From NCBI RefSeq assembly GCF_004119445.1, contig NZ_QICI01000061.1, forward strand, positions 1-64,000: 64,000 bases of DNA, read 5' to 3'. Numbering within the stretch: position 1 is the stretch's first letter; each line of letters opens with the position of its first letter. The notes under the pieces were generated by a model, which had not been told where the DNA came from, ran no database searches, and worked only from the letters and a program-made list of their open reading frames with translations. Below, piece after piece: positions 37,434 through 46,667 of this stretch. This DNA comes from Chryseobacterium sp. CH21 (GTDB lineage: Bacteria; Bacteroidota; Bacteroidia; Flavobacteriales; Weeksellaceae). The position numbers and the translations under genes are program-made.

Positions 37434-37903
37434 TGGTAAAAACACAAATGATGAGAGTAAAAATTTTTAAAATCAGATTACCTGAAGAATTTCTTTACAA
37501 AGACCAGAAAATGCTGGATGATTTTCTGGAAATCAATGAGATTCTGAAAGTAGAAACAGCTTTTGTAAGTGATGAACGGTATTGGTCTGTAATACTGTAT
37601 TTTGAAGACTTAAAACTGACAAAAAATACAGTAAAAGAACCAAAAGCAGCTAAATATTCAGCAGAAAACGATTTTTTGAACGCAGATGAAGAAAAAATTC
37701 TGAATGTACTAAAGCTCTGGAGATCAGAAAAAGCCAGAGAAAATAATCTTCCTACTTATTTCATCGCAAGTAACAAAGAATTGATGTCTGTAGCCAAATA
37801 CAAACCTGCTAAAAAAGAAGAATTGCTCGAGATTAAAGGATTCGGAAAGCATAAAATTGAAAATTATGGTGAGGAGATCCTTGAGATCCTTGAAAGTATC
37901 TGA
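37433..37903 (+). CDS. HRDC-domain protein
   Basis: The 156 residues carry a C-terminal HRDC domain (about 80-156: [64 protein letters not shown]) as found at the end of RecQ and RNase D, here without helicase or nuclease. The N-terminal 70 residues are a small unclassified domain. It is coupled to ssb through a one-base overlap, suggesting a shared DNA-binding role. A start at the ATG pair at 37448/37451 ([11 protein letters not shown]) is also possible. Confidence 0.88.
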   Translation: MVKTQMMRVKIFKIRLPEEFLYKDQKMLDDFLEINEILKVETAFVSDERYWSVILYFEDLKLTKNTVKEPKAAKYSAENDFLNADEEKILNVLKLWRSEKARENNLPTYFIASNKELMSVAKYKPAKKEELLEIKGFGKHKIENYGEEILEILESI

Positions 37904-37931
37904 TTTTTGGAATAATTGATAATTCAACAGC

Positions 37932-37965
37932 AAAGCTGAAGAAACAATCTTCTTCAGCTTTTTTA
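37932..37965 (+). terminator. Terminator of the ssb-HRDC operon
   Basis: AAAGCTGAAGAA pairs with TTCTTCAGCTTTTTT around ACAATC, 28 bases past the stop. Confidence 0.88.
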
Positions 37966-37992
37966 TACTATGTAAAATTCCTTTCAATTCCG

Positions 37993-38000
37993 TACTTTTG
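37993..38000 (+). promoter_or_regulatory. Bacteroidota -7 box for hisS
   Basis: TACTTTTG matches TAnnTTTG 26 bases before the hisS ATG. No clear -33 box is seen. Confidence 0.5.
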
Positions 38001-38025
38001 TACTTATCAAAATGACATACAACAA

Positions 38026-39378
38026 ATGAAGCCAAGTTTAGCAAAAGGGACGAGAGATTTTACGGCACAGGAAGTTTCCAGAAGAAAATATATCATCAAT
38101 ATTTTACAGAATAATTTTGAATTATTCGGGTTTCAGCCATTGGAAACACCAAGCTTTGAAAATCTTTCTACGTTGACAGGAAAATACGGAGAAGAAGGAG
38201 ATCGCTTGATCTTTAAGATTTTAAATTCGGGAGATTATACTTCAGATGTTAATCAGGAAGACTGGGATCATAAGAATCATCAGAAACTGACTTCTCAAAT
38301 TTCAGAGAAGGCACTTCGTTATGACCTTACTGTACCTTTTGCAAGATTTGTAGCTATGAATCATGGGAAATTAACATTTCCATTTAAACGCTCACAGATT
38401 CAGCCGGTTTGGAGAGCAGACAGACCTCAGAAAGGAAGATACAGAGAGTTTTATCAGTGTGATGCCGATGTTGTAGGAAGTGAAAGCTTATTACAGGAAG
38501 TAGAACTGGTTCAGTTGTATCTGAAATCTTTTGCAGATCTTAAAGTTCCGGTAACCATTCATATGAACAACAGGAAGATCCTTTCCGGATTGGCAGAATA
38601 TGCTGGTATCACGGATAAACTGATTGATTTCACTGTAGCATTGGATAAACTGGATAAGATTGGAAAAGATGGGGTTGTAAAAGAATTGCTGGAAAGAGAA
38701 ATTGCTCAGGAATCTATCAATAAACTGGATTTCCTATTCAGCCAGTCAGATGATGCACTGGAAAATCTTCTTCAATTAAAAGAGAAATTCGTAGGAAATG
38801 AAATAGGTCTGAAAGGAGTAGAAGAACTGGAATACGTTCTTACACAATCTCTGAGCCTTGGCGTTGATATTCAAAACTTAGTATTCAATATTACCTTGGC
38901 AAGAGGACTGGATTATTATACAGGAGCTATCTTCGAAGTGAAAGCAGATGAAGTGGCAATGGGTTCCATTGGAGGAGGTGGTAGATATGATAACCTGACA
39001 GAAGTTTTTGGAGTGAAAAATATTCCGGGAATAGGAATTTCTTTCGGATTAGACAGAATTTATCTTGTTATGGAAGAATTGAACCTCTTCCCTGAAGAAG
39101 CTTCTTCTAAGATAGAATATCTGTTTGCTAATTCAGGAGGAGAAGAAATAACAGAAGCGTTGAAACTGATCATGCAGCTGAGAGCAAAAGGAATTTCTGC
39201 AGAATTGTATCCTGAAAATGCAAAAATCAACAAGCAGTTTACCTATGCAGAAAAGAAAGGAATAAAGAATGTAGTTTTTCTGGGTGAAGAAGAACTTAAA
39301 AATAACACAGTTACGTATAAAGATATTGAGGCTGGAGAAAAGAAAACAGTTTCTTTAGCAGAATTTTTAGGAGAATAA
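38026..39378 (+). CDS. hisS: Histidyl-tRNA synthetase
   Basis: The 450 residues are a class II synthetase: N-terminal [16 protein letters not shown], motif 2 [23 protein letters not shown], histidine-specific motifs [15 protein letters not shown] and GGGGRYDNL, motif 3 [13 protein letters not shown], and an anticodon-binding C-terminal domain (about 365-450). It charges tRNA-His. The length is normal. It stands alone with its own promoter box and a strong terminator. Confidence 0.96.
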   Translation: MKPSLAKGTRDFTAQEVSRRKYIINILQNNFELFGFQPLETPSFENLSTLTGKYGEEGDRLIFKILNSGDYTSDVNQEDWDHKNHQKLTSQISEKALRYDLTVPFARFVAMNHGKLTFPFKRSQIQPVWRADRPQKGRYREFYQCDADVVGSESLLQEVELVQLYLKSFADLKVPVTIHMNNRKILSGLAEYAGITDKLIDFTVALDKLDKIGKDGVVKELLEREIAQESINKLDFLFSQSDDALENLLQLKEKFVGNEIGLKGVEELEYVLTQSLSLGVDIQNLVFNITLARGLDYYTGAIFEVKADEVAMGSIGGGGRYDNLTEVFGVKNIPGIGISFGLDRIYLVMEELNLFPEEASSKIEYLFANSGGEEITEALKLIMQLRAKGISAELYPENAKINKQFTYAEKKGIKNVVFLGEEELKNNTVTYKDIEAGEKKTVSLAEFLGE

Positions 39379-39398
39379 TATTATACATATATTAAAAA

Positions 39399-39438
39399 AC
39401 AAATCAACCACAAAAGTAATTTTGTGGTTGATTTGTTT
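39399..39438 (+). terminator. Terminator of hisS
   Basis: CAAATCAACCACAAAA pairs perfectly with TTTTGTGGTTGATTTG around GTAA, about 20 bases past the stop. Confidence 0.9.
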
Positions 39439-39567
39439 GATGGATGCTAAGATTTGAATATTTTTGACCTCTACAATCGGTTCAGAATTTGTAATTTGGA
39501 GTCGATGTTATAAAAGCAGGGTAAAATGTACCTTGTATTCATAAAAACTTTTAAACATAAAAACCAG

Positions 39568-40431
39568 ATGAATACTATTTGCGCATTGTGCGGTACACCG
39601 CTGACGACTACAGATATGTCCGTAGGTAAAAATAAATTGGCTGATGGAGGCTATCTGTGTGCAGGGTGTTTTACTAAAGCCATTTCGATTAATAGAGAGC
39701 TCATCAATACTCTTGACCAGTTTTATTTTGCAGAAATTACAGGAATGATGCTGAAAAGTAAGATTGATGCCAGCCAGAATTCGGGAGGATCTCAGTCTAC
39801 GACCAACAACCACTACCAATATGATGCACCCACCAGACTGGATGAAATAAAAGATCAGATTGTTGCACTTAATGCAAGATTGAGCGTTTTGGCGAATGAA
39901 GAAGTAAATGAATTGGCAAATGTACTGGATAGAGATGAAAGACTTTTGGCGATTGCAGAAGGAATAGATCTTCAGAGCAATAGAGAAGGAATTATATTTT
40001 CAACCCAGAAAAGAGTAGCTTTTATTGATAAAAAATTTTTGGGCGGGGTAGTAAAAAATGAATTCTTTATTCATGATATTTCTTCCATTGATCATATTGA
40101 AAACCTTTTGTACTCTATCTTGAAAATCAATACTCATAGAGGTTCGGCACAGTTTAAATTACACAATAAAAATGACGGAAGAGCATTCTCAAATTTTCAA
40201 AACAAGGGAACGGCTTATAACGAAAACGGATTCATGCAAAATTCAAGTCCATTCCAGGCATTTACTCAAACAATTCCTGATTTGGTAGAGGAAAATGTAT
40301 ATTCTACTGATAAAGCTGATTCCGCTGCTATTTTTGAACAGTTGGAAAAATTAGGAAGGTTGAGAGAAAGCGGAATTTTGACAGATCAAGAGTTTGCAGA
40401 ACAAAAGAAAAAGCTGCTAGATAAATTATAA
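39568..40431 (+). CDS. DUF4428-like zinc finger / PH-like / SHOCT protein (paralogue 1)
   Basis: Start taken at MNTICALCG (39568). The 287 residues carry an N-terminal CxxC...CxxC zinc finger (CALCGTPLTTTDMSVG...LCAGCF, like DUF4428), a bacterial PH-like domain (about 115-215: LDRDERLLAIAEG...GIIFSTQKRVAFIDKKF), and a C-terminal SHOCT helix-hairpin (AIFEQLEKLGRLRESGILTDQEFAEQKKKLLDKL). SHOCT segments bind nucleic acid or mediate oligomerisation. It is the first of three related genes in this cluster; no catalytic site is visible. Confidence 0.85.
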   Translation: MNTICALCGTPLTTTDMSVGKNKLADGGYLCAGCFTKAISINRELINTLDQFYFAEITGMMLKSKIDASQNSGGSQSTTNNHYQYDAPTRLDEIKDQIVALNARLSVLANEEVNELANVLDRDERLLAIAEGIDLQSNREGIIFSTQKRVAFIDKKFLGGVVKNEFFIHDISSIDHIENLLYSILKINTHRGSAQFKLHNKNDGRAFSNFQNKGTAYNENGFMQNSSPFQAFTQTIPDLVEENVYSTDKADSAAIFEQLEKLGRLRESGILTDQEFAEQKKKLLDKL

Positions 40432-40441
40432 AAGAAAAGAA

Positions 40442-41290
40442 ATGAGCAATAATTGTGCATTATGCAATACAGAACTAACGTCCATGGATACACTTTTGGG
40501 AGCGAATAAGCTTTCAGACGACAATGTTTTATGCAATAAATGTTTAAATAAAGTAAGTGATATCAACGAAGAATTGCTGTACAATCTTAATAAATTCAGC
40601 ATTAATGATATTAATAAAATGCTGAGTGAAGAAAAAAATGAAGTCGTTCAGGCAATGGTGGTTGCAGAAGAGAATCTTCCTGTAACAATAGATTCCGGCT
40701 CCCGCCAGATATCAAAAGAAGTTTATAAGAGAAGACATCAGAAAATAAAGAACGAACTGGAAATGCTGAATGCCAATCTTTCCATCTTTACTAAGGGAGA
40801 AATTAAAGAACTCCCTTATCTGATCTCGGAAGAAGAGCAAATCATAGCCATTACAGATGCCCAGTTTGTCAATACTTTGGCTGCAGGAATATTAGTGGCA
40901 ACACCTGCAAGATTAATTTCTGTATCAAAAGCGATGTTTGGGGAGGCAAAAATCAATGATTATCCAAATGAAACCATCAAAGCTGTAAGTTTTGTAACAG
41001 ATCCGAGATCTCCTATTATTAAAGTACATCTTGATGAAAGAGTAGTAGAATTTGAATGTTTCATGGATAAAGAGGATGCTGAGAAATTCTATGATAAGAT
41101 AAAAGGAGTGTATAATAATCCTCAGGGGCAATCTTCAAAACAAATTGGGTCTGTAAATAAAAGTGTTTCAGTTTCCTCAGAAGAAATTTTTAATCAACTG
41201 GAAAAACTAGGGAAACTAAGAGAAAACGGAATCTTGACGGATACAGAATTTGCAGAACAAAAAAAGAAATTGCTAGAACAGCTGAAATAA
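40442..41290 (+). CDS. DUF4428-like zinc finger / PH-like / SHOCT protein (paralogue 2)
   Basis: The 282 residues have the same order as the preceding gene: zinc finger CALCNTELTSMDTLLG...LCNKCL, PH-like domain (about 120-225, LISEEEQIIAITDAQ...GILVATPARLISVSKAMFG), and SHOCT end (IFNQLEKLGKLRENGILTDTEFAEQKKKLLEQL). Sequence has drifted strongly outside the finger and SHOCT, so the duplication is old. Only 10 bases separate it from paralogue 1, so they form one transcript. Confidence 0.85.
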   Translation: MSNNCALCNTELTSMDTLLGANKLSDDNVLCNKCLNKVSDINEELLYNLNKFSINDINKMLSEEKNEVVQAMVVAEENLPVTIDSGSRQISKEVYKRRHQKIKNELEMLNANLSIFTKGEIKELPYLISEEEQIIAITDAQFVNTLAAGILVATPARLISVSKAMFGEAKINDYPNETIKAVSFVTDPRSPIIKVHLDERVVEFECFMDKEDAEKFYDKIKGVYNNPQGQSSKQIGSVNKSVSVSSEEIFNQLEKLGKLRENGILTDTEFAEQKKKLLEQLK

Positions 41291-41308
41291 AACTTTTAAT
41301 ACCGAATC

Positions 41309-41956
41309 ATGAAGGATAAAGTATCAGTAGAAATCGTAGAAAAATGGCTTAAAGGATGGTGCTTATCAAGAGAAGTATCTTTTCCTGTTTCCTACAAATC
41401 CGGATTTCATGTGATGGTAGGAGATGAAAAGCAAAAAGAACGCTTTGTATTTCCTGAACTTAATGATGATTTGTTCCAGCTTGCCCATTCAATTGATGAA
41501 CCTTGGGTTTACCTTAAAGTATCCACTTCTCCGGATGAATTCATCAATAAAATCCCTGAAAGATGGAAACTGCAGTTACAAGGATATATGATGACCTGTT
41601 TTCATCCGATGAATTTCCCGGAAACCAGTCTTGCAAAAGGATATCATTTAGAATTTACTGAGTACAATACTACTTTTGTAGTGAGGATTGTAGCAGAAAA
41701 TGGTGAACAGGCTTCGATAGGCCGTGTTTCTCTTATAGATGATATAGCAGTGTATGATAGGATTATCACCGAAAAGAATCATCAAAGGAAAGGACTTGCT
41801 ACTTTTTTATTGAAAGAACTGGAGAGAATAGCTTTGTCACAAGGAGTTACAAATAATCTTTTAGTGGCTACAGAAGAGGGAAAACTATTGTACGAAACCT
41901 TAGGTTGGAAGCTGTATTGCCTCCACTCTTCTATTGTAATCCCTTCAGAAGGGTAA
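41309..41956 (+). CDS. GNAT-family acetyltransferase
   Basis: The 215 residues end in a GNAT domain (about 110-215) with the acetyl-CoA-binding motif EKNHQRKGLATFLLKELERIA and the following TEEGKLLYETLGWKLY. The N-terminal 100 residues contain no recognised domain (YKSGFHVMVGDEKQKERFVFPELNDD). Substrate unknown. It lies between paralogues 2 and 3 of the PH/SHOCT set, 18 bases after paralogue 2, so it may modify a partner of these proteins. Confidence 0.85.
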   Translation: MKDKVSVEIVEKWLKGWCLSREVSFPVSYKSGFHVMVGDEKQKERFVFPELNDDLFQLAHSIDEPWVYLKVSTSPDEFINKIPERWKLQLQGYMMTCFHPMNFPETSLAKGYHLEFTEYNTTFVVRIVAENGEQASIGRVSLIDDIAVYDRIITEKNHQRKGLATFLLKELERIALSQGVTNNLLVATEEGKLLYETLGWKLYCLHSSIVIPSEG

Positions 41957-42018
41957 TATTTTTATTGAATTAAATTTTTATTGCTAATAAACAGTAATTT
42001 AGCCTATAAACTAATATT

Positions 42019-42555
42019 ATGAGTGAAAAATCAAGACTTGACGAAATAAGAGATGAACTGAAAAAGCTGGATATAAGCCCTACCATATTTGCCAGAAAAG
42101 AAATTCACGAATTGCCGGACATTCTTTCACCAGACGAAAGAATTGTTTATCTGGTAGAAGGCAGAAACAAATTAAACAACCACCATATTATTTTAGTAGC
42201 CACAGAAAGAAGACTGATTTTTGTAGATAAAGAGTTCATGTACGGATTGAAAGTAGAAGATTTCTCCTACAGCAAAATAAGCTCCATACAATATGAAACA
42301 GAATTCTTATTGGCTTCCATAGATATTCAGGTTACAGATGACATTGTAGAGATTGATGGAGTAGGAAAGTATCATGCTGAACTATTTTGTGAAAAAGTAA
42401 GAGAGTTCATGTCACGTCCGGAAACACATTTTCAGAATAAATCTGAACCAAGTATCTTAGACCAACTCGAACAGTTGGGAAGATTAAAAGAAGCCGGAGT
42501 GTTAAGTGAAGAAGAATTCCTTGAGCAAAAGAAAAAATTAATGGAGAAGTTATGA
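42019..42555 (+). CDS. PH-like / SHOCT protein without zinc finger (paralogue 3)
   Basis: The 178 residues begin directly with the PH-like region (LDEIRDELKKLDISPTIFARKEIHELPDILSPDERIVYLVEG...ILVATERRLIFVDKEFM) and end in SHOCT (ILDQLEQLGRLKEAGVLSEEEFLEQKKKLMEKL). Compared with the two earlier paralogues, the N-terminal zinc finger is absent. Its stop overlaps the start of the next gene (ATGA), so translation is coupled to the membrane protein. Confidence 0.85.
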   Translation: MSEKSRLDEIRDELKKLDISPTIFARKEIHELPDILSPDERIVYLVEGRNKLNNHHIILVATERRLIFVDKEFMYGLKVEDFSYSKISSIQYETEFLLASIDIQVTDDIVEIDGVGKYHAELFCEKVREFMSRPETHFQNKSEPSILDQLEQLGRLKEAGVLSEEEFLEQKKKLMEKL

Positions 42556-43289
42556 TAAAAGAAGTGATTTTTAGAGCGATAAACTGGAGATGGTATTTTA
42601 CCTCTTTTATTGCATTGTTTATTGGAATTATCTGTTGGTTACTGATCCTTATTTTGCCAATTAGCAGCTTTGTATGGAATTTTTTCTCTGCTGTCCCTTT
42701 TTTGGTGATTGTTGTAAGTTTTATTCTAGGAATTTCCAGGATGTTCAAAAAAGATGAGTTTAAAAATGGCCTTTATCAGTGTATTTTAAGTTTTTGCATG
42801 TTTTTTATTATTGGAGGTTTCTTTGCTTTTTGCCCGCCTAAAAGCCCTTATAAACCTTATAATAATGATATCAAGAATCCAAAGAATGCAGCATTCTCAA
42901 TGCCTTTAAAGCTGTTCTCAGATAATAAAGAATTGGTTGAGGTTACCCAACCAGATATCCTTATTTACGATTATTTGCAGCCAGGTTCTTATAAATATGA
43001 TGTTTTCCTGAATAAGATAGAAAAAGGCAAAGTCTACTTAAAAGTCTATGATTTTAATAGCAACAGAATTCTTTCTGAAAAAGAAATCAAAAAACAATCG
43101 ATGAGAGAAGTCTTTAACCCAAGCGATGAATTGAGAGAATTTTCAAGTGATGATAAAGATTTTACAGTAAAAGAAGGTGATTGGGGAGATTACTACGGAA
43201 GCAAAATTGAGGTTTGGTTTCAACCTGAAGATTCCAGTAGACCAGAAAGAAAATTAATAACAAAAAACTATATCATTCAAGGTAATTAG
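42552..43289 (+). CDS. Membrane protein with C-terminal soluble domain
   Basis: The 245 residues have three hydrophobic helices in the first 95 residues (WYFTSFIALFIGIICWLLILIL; FLVIVVSFILGI; CILSFCMFFIIGGFFAF) and then a soluble, probably periplasmic, domain of about 145 residues (KAVYLKVYDFNSNRILSEKEI). I do not recognise it. It overlaps paralogue 3 by four bases, placing it in the PH/SHOCT operon. Confidence 0.8.
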   Translation: MIKEVIFRAINWRWYFTSFIALFIGIICWLLILILPISSFVWNFFSAVPFLVIVVSFILGISRMFKKDEFKNGLYQCILSFCMFFIIGGFFAFCPPKSPYKPYNNDIKNPKNAAFSMPLKLFSDNKELVEVTQPDILIYDYLQPGSYKYDVFLNKIEKGKVYLKVYDFNSNRILSEKEIKKQSMREVFNPSDELREFSSDDKDFTVKEGDWGDYYGSKIEVWFQPEDSSRPERKLITKNYIIQGN

Positions 43290-43309
43290 TATAATTTTAA
43301 ACTTACACC

Positions 43310-44101
43310 ATGGAAAATTATTTAGAAATTAATCAAAAATCGTGGAATGCCAAAGTAGAACCCCATCTGAAATCAGATTTCTACTTTGTAGATGAATTTT
43401 TAAAAGGAAGGACATCTCTGAACTCCATAGAGCTGGAACTTCTTGGAGATATAAAGGGGAAAACTATTCTGCATCTGCAGTGTCATTTTGGACAAGATTC
43501 TATTTCACTCTCAAGAATGGGGGCAAAGGTAACGGGAATAGACCTTTCGGACAAAGCCATTGATGCAGCCAGAGAACTTGCACAGAAATGTGGTACTGAT
43601 ACGGAATTCATCTGCTCGGACGTATATGATCTGCCGAATGTTCTGGATCAGAAGTTTGACATTGTTTATACAAGTTATGGTACAATAGGATGGCTTCCTG
43701 ACCTTGAAAAGTGGGCCGGGGTTATCAATCATTTCTTAAAACAGGGAGGACAATTCATTATGGCAGAATTCCATCCTGTTGTTTGGATGTTTGATGACGA
43801 CTTTACAAAAGTGACTTACAATTATTTCAATGAAGAACCAATTGTTGAAACTTACGAAGGAACGTATGCAGATCAGTCTGCGCCTATCGTACAGGAATAT
43901 GTAATGTGGAATCACTCTGTGTCAGAAGTTCTCGATAATTTGATTAAAAAAGATTTGCAATTGAATACTTTCCGGGAATTTGACTGGTCACCATACCCAT
44001 CCTTCAGACATGTAGAAGAATTCGAAACAGGAAAATGGAGAATTTCACAGTTTGGAAATAAGATCCCTCTTGTGTATGCATTAGCAGCACAGAAAAAGTA
44101 A
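43310..44101 (+). CDS. Class I SAM-dependent methyltransferase
   Basis: The 263 residues contain a Rossmann methyltransferase: motif I TILHLQCHFGQDSISLSRMGAKVTGIDLS, then EFICSDVYDLPNVLDQKFDIVYTSYGTIGWLPDLEKWA. It matches stand-alone small-molecule methyltransferases. The motif I glycine set is HLQCHFGQDS rather than the usual DxGxGxG, as in a known methyltransferase subgroup. Substrate unknown. It lies 20 bases after the membrane protein gene and ends the operon before a bidirectional terminator. Confidence 0.88.
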   Translation: MENYLEINQKSWNAKVEPHLKSDFYFVDEFLKGRTSLNSIELELLGDIKGKTILHLQCHFGQDSISLSRMGAKVTGIDLSDKAIDAARELAQKCGTDTEFICSDVYDLPNVLDQKFDIVYTSYGTIGWLPDLEKWAGVINHFLKQGGQFIMAEFHPVVWMFDDDFTKVTYNYFNEEPIVETYEGTYADQSAPIVQEYVMWNHSVSEVLDNLIKKDLQLNTFREFDWSPYPSFRHVEEFETGKWRISQFGNKIPLVYALAAQKK

Positions 44102-44137
44102 ATTAATTGCTCAATATCTGAACGATTAAAATTAAAA

Positions 44138-44174
44138 TAAAAAGTCATCGTAGTGCTATTACGATGACTTTTTC
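44138..44174. terminator. Bidirectional terminator between methyltransferase and YtxH-like gene
   Basis: AAAAAGTCATCGTA pairs with TACGATGACTTTTT around GTGCTAT, flanked by A and T runs. The neighbours are convergent. Confidence 0.88.
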
Positions 44175-44209
44175 CTATATATGAATGTTAAAAAAACTGT
44201 TCTTGTTAA

Positions 44210-44446
44210 TTAGCTCAGAGAATCTTCAGCCTTTGTTTTGGCTTCGTCCACTTTATTCTGAACCTGGGAAGCAACATCATTGGCTTTGCTTTTAAGGTCA
44301 TTTCCCCATTTGTTAAGATTATCCTTTGCAGTATTGATCTTATCTTTTACAGCTTGTTGATCTTCAGGGCTTGAGTTCTTATATTTCCAATAAGCCAATG
44401 CTCCTAAACCTAATAAAGCTAATAGTCCTTTTGCTTTGTTTCCCAT
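44210..44446 (-). CDS. Small YtxH-like protein with N-terminal membrane segment
   Basis: The 78 residues begin with a short hydrophobic segment (GLLALLGLGALAYWKY) and continue as a charged helical tail (DQQAVKDKINTAKDNLNKWGNDLKSKANDVASQVQNKVDEAKTKAEDSL) typical of YtxH/LEA-like stress proteins. Such proteins are linked to stationary-phase or membrane stress. Function inferred only from the pattern. Confidence 0.82.
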   Translation of the reverse strand: MGNKAKGLLALLGLGALAYWKYKNSSPEDQQAVKDKINTAKDNLNKWGNDLKSKANDVASQVQNKVDEAKTKAEDSLS

Positions 44447-44545
44447 GATTTCTATTTTTTTATGTATTAATATTAAAATTTGTTGTTATGAATAATGTAA
44501 AATACGTGCCAAAAAAATAAATAGACTTATAAAAAAATGTTAAAT

Positions 44546-45388
44546 TTAAGAAAAGACTTGGAAATTTTCACCGTCAAAACTGGCAAAAACCATAGTGGGA
44601 TAAGAATCCTGATGATAAACATTTCCAGCATTATCAATAGCGATGGCACCTGCAAATCCATCAATAGTTTTAAGTTCATCAAATGTTTTGCTAAAAGCTT
44701 CTTGAAGACTCATTCCGTCAGTAACTCTTGTTACAATTTTGGCAGCGGTGGCATTGCTGACAATATCTTCACCCACACCGGTACAGCTTACTGCACAAAA
44801 AGCATTGGCATAATTTCCGGCCACTGTGGCAGAATCTGAAATTCTTCCCGGAATCTCAAAACCTTTTCCTCCCGTAGAAGTCGCAACAGCCAGGTTTCCT
44901 TCATGATCAATCGCTACACAGCCTACTGTTCCTTTTCCTCCGTTAGCAAGTTTAGCCTCATATTCTTTTCTTCTTTGAGGAATTTCTGTAGAAAAATTTT
45001 CAAAACCATTTTCCGTCGCATAAATTTTGGCACCATTTCCTCCTAAAACTCTGTCATCCTCATTGATAAGGTCTTTGGCAACAAAAATGGGATTCTGTAC
45101 ATTTTGAATATTGATCACACCGCTTAGCTTCTGGGTGTTTCCATTCATAATGGCCGCACTCATACGGATCACACCATCACTTTGAATCTGGGAACCAATT
45201 CCTGCATTGTATAAGGGATCGTCTTCCAGCAATGAAACAGCATATGCAACAGTATCAAAAGCGGAACGTGTTGTAAGATAGTCAAAAGCTTTTTGGGCAA
45301 TTTCTTTTAAAGAATCTTGCTTAGCAGTTTTTACTTCGTGGCTTTGGTCACTTTCTGAGAAAAAACCGCCGTGGATAATGATTTTCAT
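44546..45388 (-). CDS. iaaA: Isoaspartyl peptidase / L-asparaginase, Ntn-hydrolase (plant-type asparaginase)
   Basis: Starting at MKIIIHGGFF (45388), the protein has 280 residues. The autoproteolysis site is GTVGCVAIDHEGNLAVATSTGG, where the Thr of GTVG becomes the N-terminal nucleophile of the beta subunit. The alpha-subunit DPLYNAGIGSQIQSDG and C-terminal GFAGAIAIDNAGN match the asparaginase-2 family. The enzyme removes beta-aspartyl dipeptides. Beside cyanophycinase and cyanophycin synthetase it would hydrolyse beta-Asp-Arg dipeptides released from cyanophycin. The reading frame extends 16 codons upstream of 45388, but that segment looks non-native. Confidence 0.9.
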   Translation of the reverse strand: MKIIIHGGFFSESDQSHEVKTAKQDSLKEIAQKAFDYLTTRSAFDTVAYAVSLLEDDPLYNAGIGSQIQSDGVIRMSAAIMNGNTQKLSGVINIQNVQNPIFVAKDLINEDDRVLGGNGAKIYATENGFENFSTEIPQRRKEYEAKLANGGKGTVGCVAIDHEGNLAVATSTGGKGFEIPGRISDSATVAGNYANAFCAVSCTGVGEDIVSNATAAKIVTRVTDGMSLQEAFSKTFDELKTIDGFAGAIAIDNAGNVYHQDSYPTMVFASFDGENFQVFS

Positions 45389-45514
45389 AATAGATATGGG
45401 TTTCGTGTTCCGGAGTTCTGTATTTATGACTGCCAATAATACGAATCCCGGTTATTAATACAAAGAAAAGGATTTTATTTAAATGCTGTGTTAATGTGAG
45501 TTTACTGTCTTTTT

Positions 45515-45578
45515 AAAAACGAATCTCAGCGTTATCTCGAAACCCCGCATCTCACTACCTCGTAACCCGCATCCTGAA
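45515..45578. repeat. Degenerate CT-rich short repeat between iaaA and cphB
   Basis: The segment has loosely repeated units: ATCTCAGCGTTATCTCG, CCCCGCATCTCACTACCTCG, TAACCCGCATCCTGA. This slippage-like pattern recurs in flavobacterial intergenic regions, and a similar one lies near 51856-51890. It carries no gene. Confidence 0.5.
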
Positions 45579-46469
45579 CTACTTATCCTGTGGTATCGGA
45601 TTAAATTGAGAATTTTCAATTGTTAATGTCTTTGTTGTAAGATCGTAATGATCATTCATCGACATAACATGTACGGTTAAATTATCAATAGAAATAGGTT
45701 CTCCAAGATTGATATTCGTTAAGTTGGTATCTTTAATGAATCTCCCATCTACAAGGATAACAAGTCCTGAACCTACAGCAGTCATCACATCATTATGAAT
45801 AAAAAGACCTGTGTCTTCTCCCAGTCCTATTCCTAACGTTCTTGGGTTGTTTACGACTGCCTGAAAAAGTCGTCCGATTCTTCCTCTTTGTACAAAATGG
45901 GTGTCAATAATGACGTTATCGATCAAACCTAATCCCTGAGTGGTTTTGATTTCTCCTTTCAACAGAGCTTCAGAACTGCTTCCCTGATAGATCATGTTTT
46001 CAGAAGCGGCTGCAGCACCTGCGGAAGTTCCCGAATAGATAAAATCCTGTTCCTGATATTTTAATAAAACAGTATCATGAAATCTTGTTCCTCCAAGAAT
46101 AGAAGTCAGTCTCAGCTGATCTCCTCCTGTAAACATCATGACATCGGCAGCATTGGCTCTTGCCACCATCGCATCAGAATTGGCTTCCTCACGGTTGTGG
46201 ATATCAAGAACATTTACATTTTTAGCACCGAGAAATTCAAAGGCTTTTTTGTATTCAGAACCTACGATCTGAGGAATTTGAGAGGCTGTTGTGACAATTT
46301 CAATCACAGAGTTTTCCTTATTTTTTGATTCATTGATGATCTTTCTTAAGATCCCACGCTCAAAAAAATTAAGATTCTTTTCGATATTTTGATCATAATC
46401 GGTTTCAGCAAAACTTCCTTTGTTTACAGCTCCTCCAATAACTATTAATTTTCCAACAGGTTTCGTCAT
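45579..46469 (-). CDS. cphB: Cyanophycinase (S51-like serine peptidase)
   Basis: The 296 residues have the cyanophycinase hallmarks: GKLIVIGGAVNKGSF at the start, FTGGDQLRL, the nucleophile elbow FIYSGTSAGAAAASENMI with Ser in GTSAGA, and GLGLIDNVIIDTHFVQRGRIGRL. It cuts the Asp-Arg side-chain polymer cyanophycin into beta-Asp-Arg dipeptides. No signal peptide, so it is intracellular. The next gene downstream (iaaA) would hydrolyse the dipeptides, and the divergent gene makes the polymer. Confidence 0.93.
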   Translation of the reverse strand: MTKPVGKLIVIGGAVNKGSFAETDYDQNIEKNLNFFERGILRKIINESKNKENSVIEIVTTASQIPQIVGSEYKKAFEFLGAKNVNVLDIHNREEANSDAMVARANAADVMMFTGGDQLRLTSILGGTRFHDTVLLKYQEQDFIYSGTSAGAAAASENMIYQGSSSEALLKGEIKTTQGLGLIDNVIIDTHFVQRGRIGRLFQAVVNNPRTLGIGLGEDTGLFIHNDVMTAVGSGLVILVDGRFIKDTNLTNINLGEPISIDNLTVHVMSMNDHYDLTTKTLTIENSQFNPIPQDK

Positions 46470-46473
46470 GGTA

Positions 46474-46481
46474 CAAAATTA
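46474..46481 (-). promoter_or_regulatory. Bacteroidota -7 box for cphB
   Basis: CAAAATTA reads TAATTTTG on the minus strand (TAnnTTTG), four bases before the cphB start codon, suggesting a nearly leaderless message. Confidence 0.4.
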
Positions 46482-46615
46482 AAAAATAATTAACATTCTT
46501 TGGCGAAATTCGTGCCATCTTTAGTTGATTTTTAATGTTTTAGGAATGTTAATCAAAATTAATATTTTTTTAATAAATCTTTAATTGTGGTATGGTTTCG
46601 TTTAGGGTTTTACAT

Positions 46616-46623
46616 TATCTTTG
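46616..46623 (+). promoter_or_regulatory. Bacteroidota -7 box for cphA
   Basis: TATCTTTG matches TAnnTTTG 45 bases before the cphA start. A TTTC lies at a rough -33 position. Confidence 0.5.
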
Positions 46624-46667
46624 GCTATGAAAGGAGTTATTATTAAATGTTAAAATGCCAATAGACT

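Noticed and set aside
39526..39567. Fourteen extra N-terminal codons on PH/SHOCT paralogue 1
   Set aside because: Paralogue 2 begins directly at the zinc finger, matching a start at 39568.
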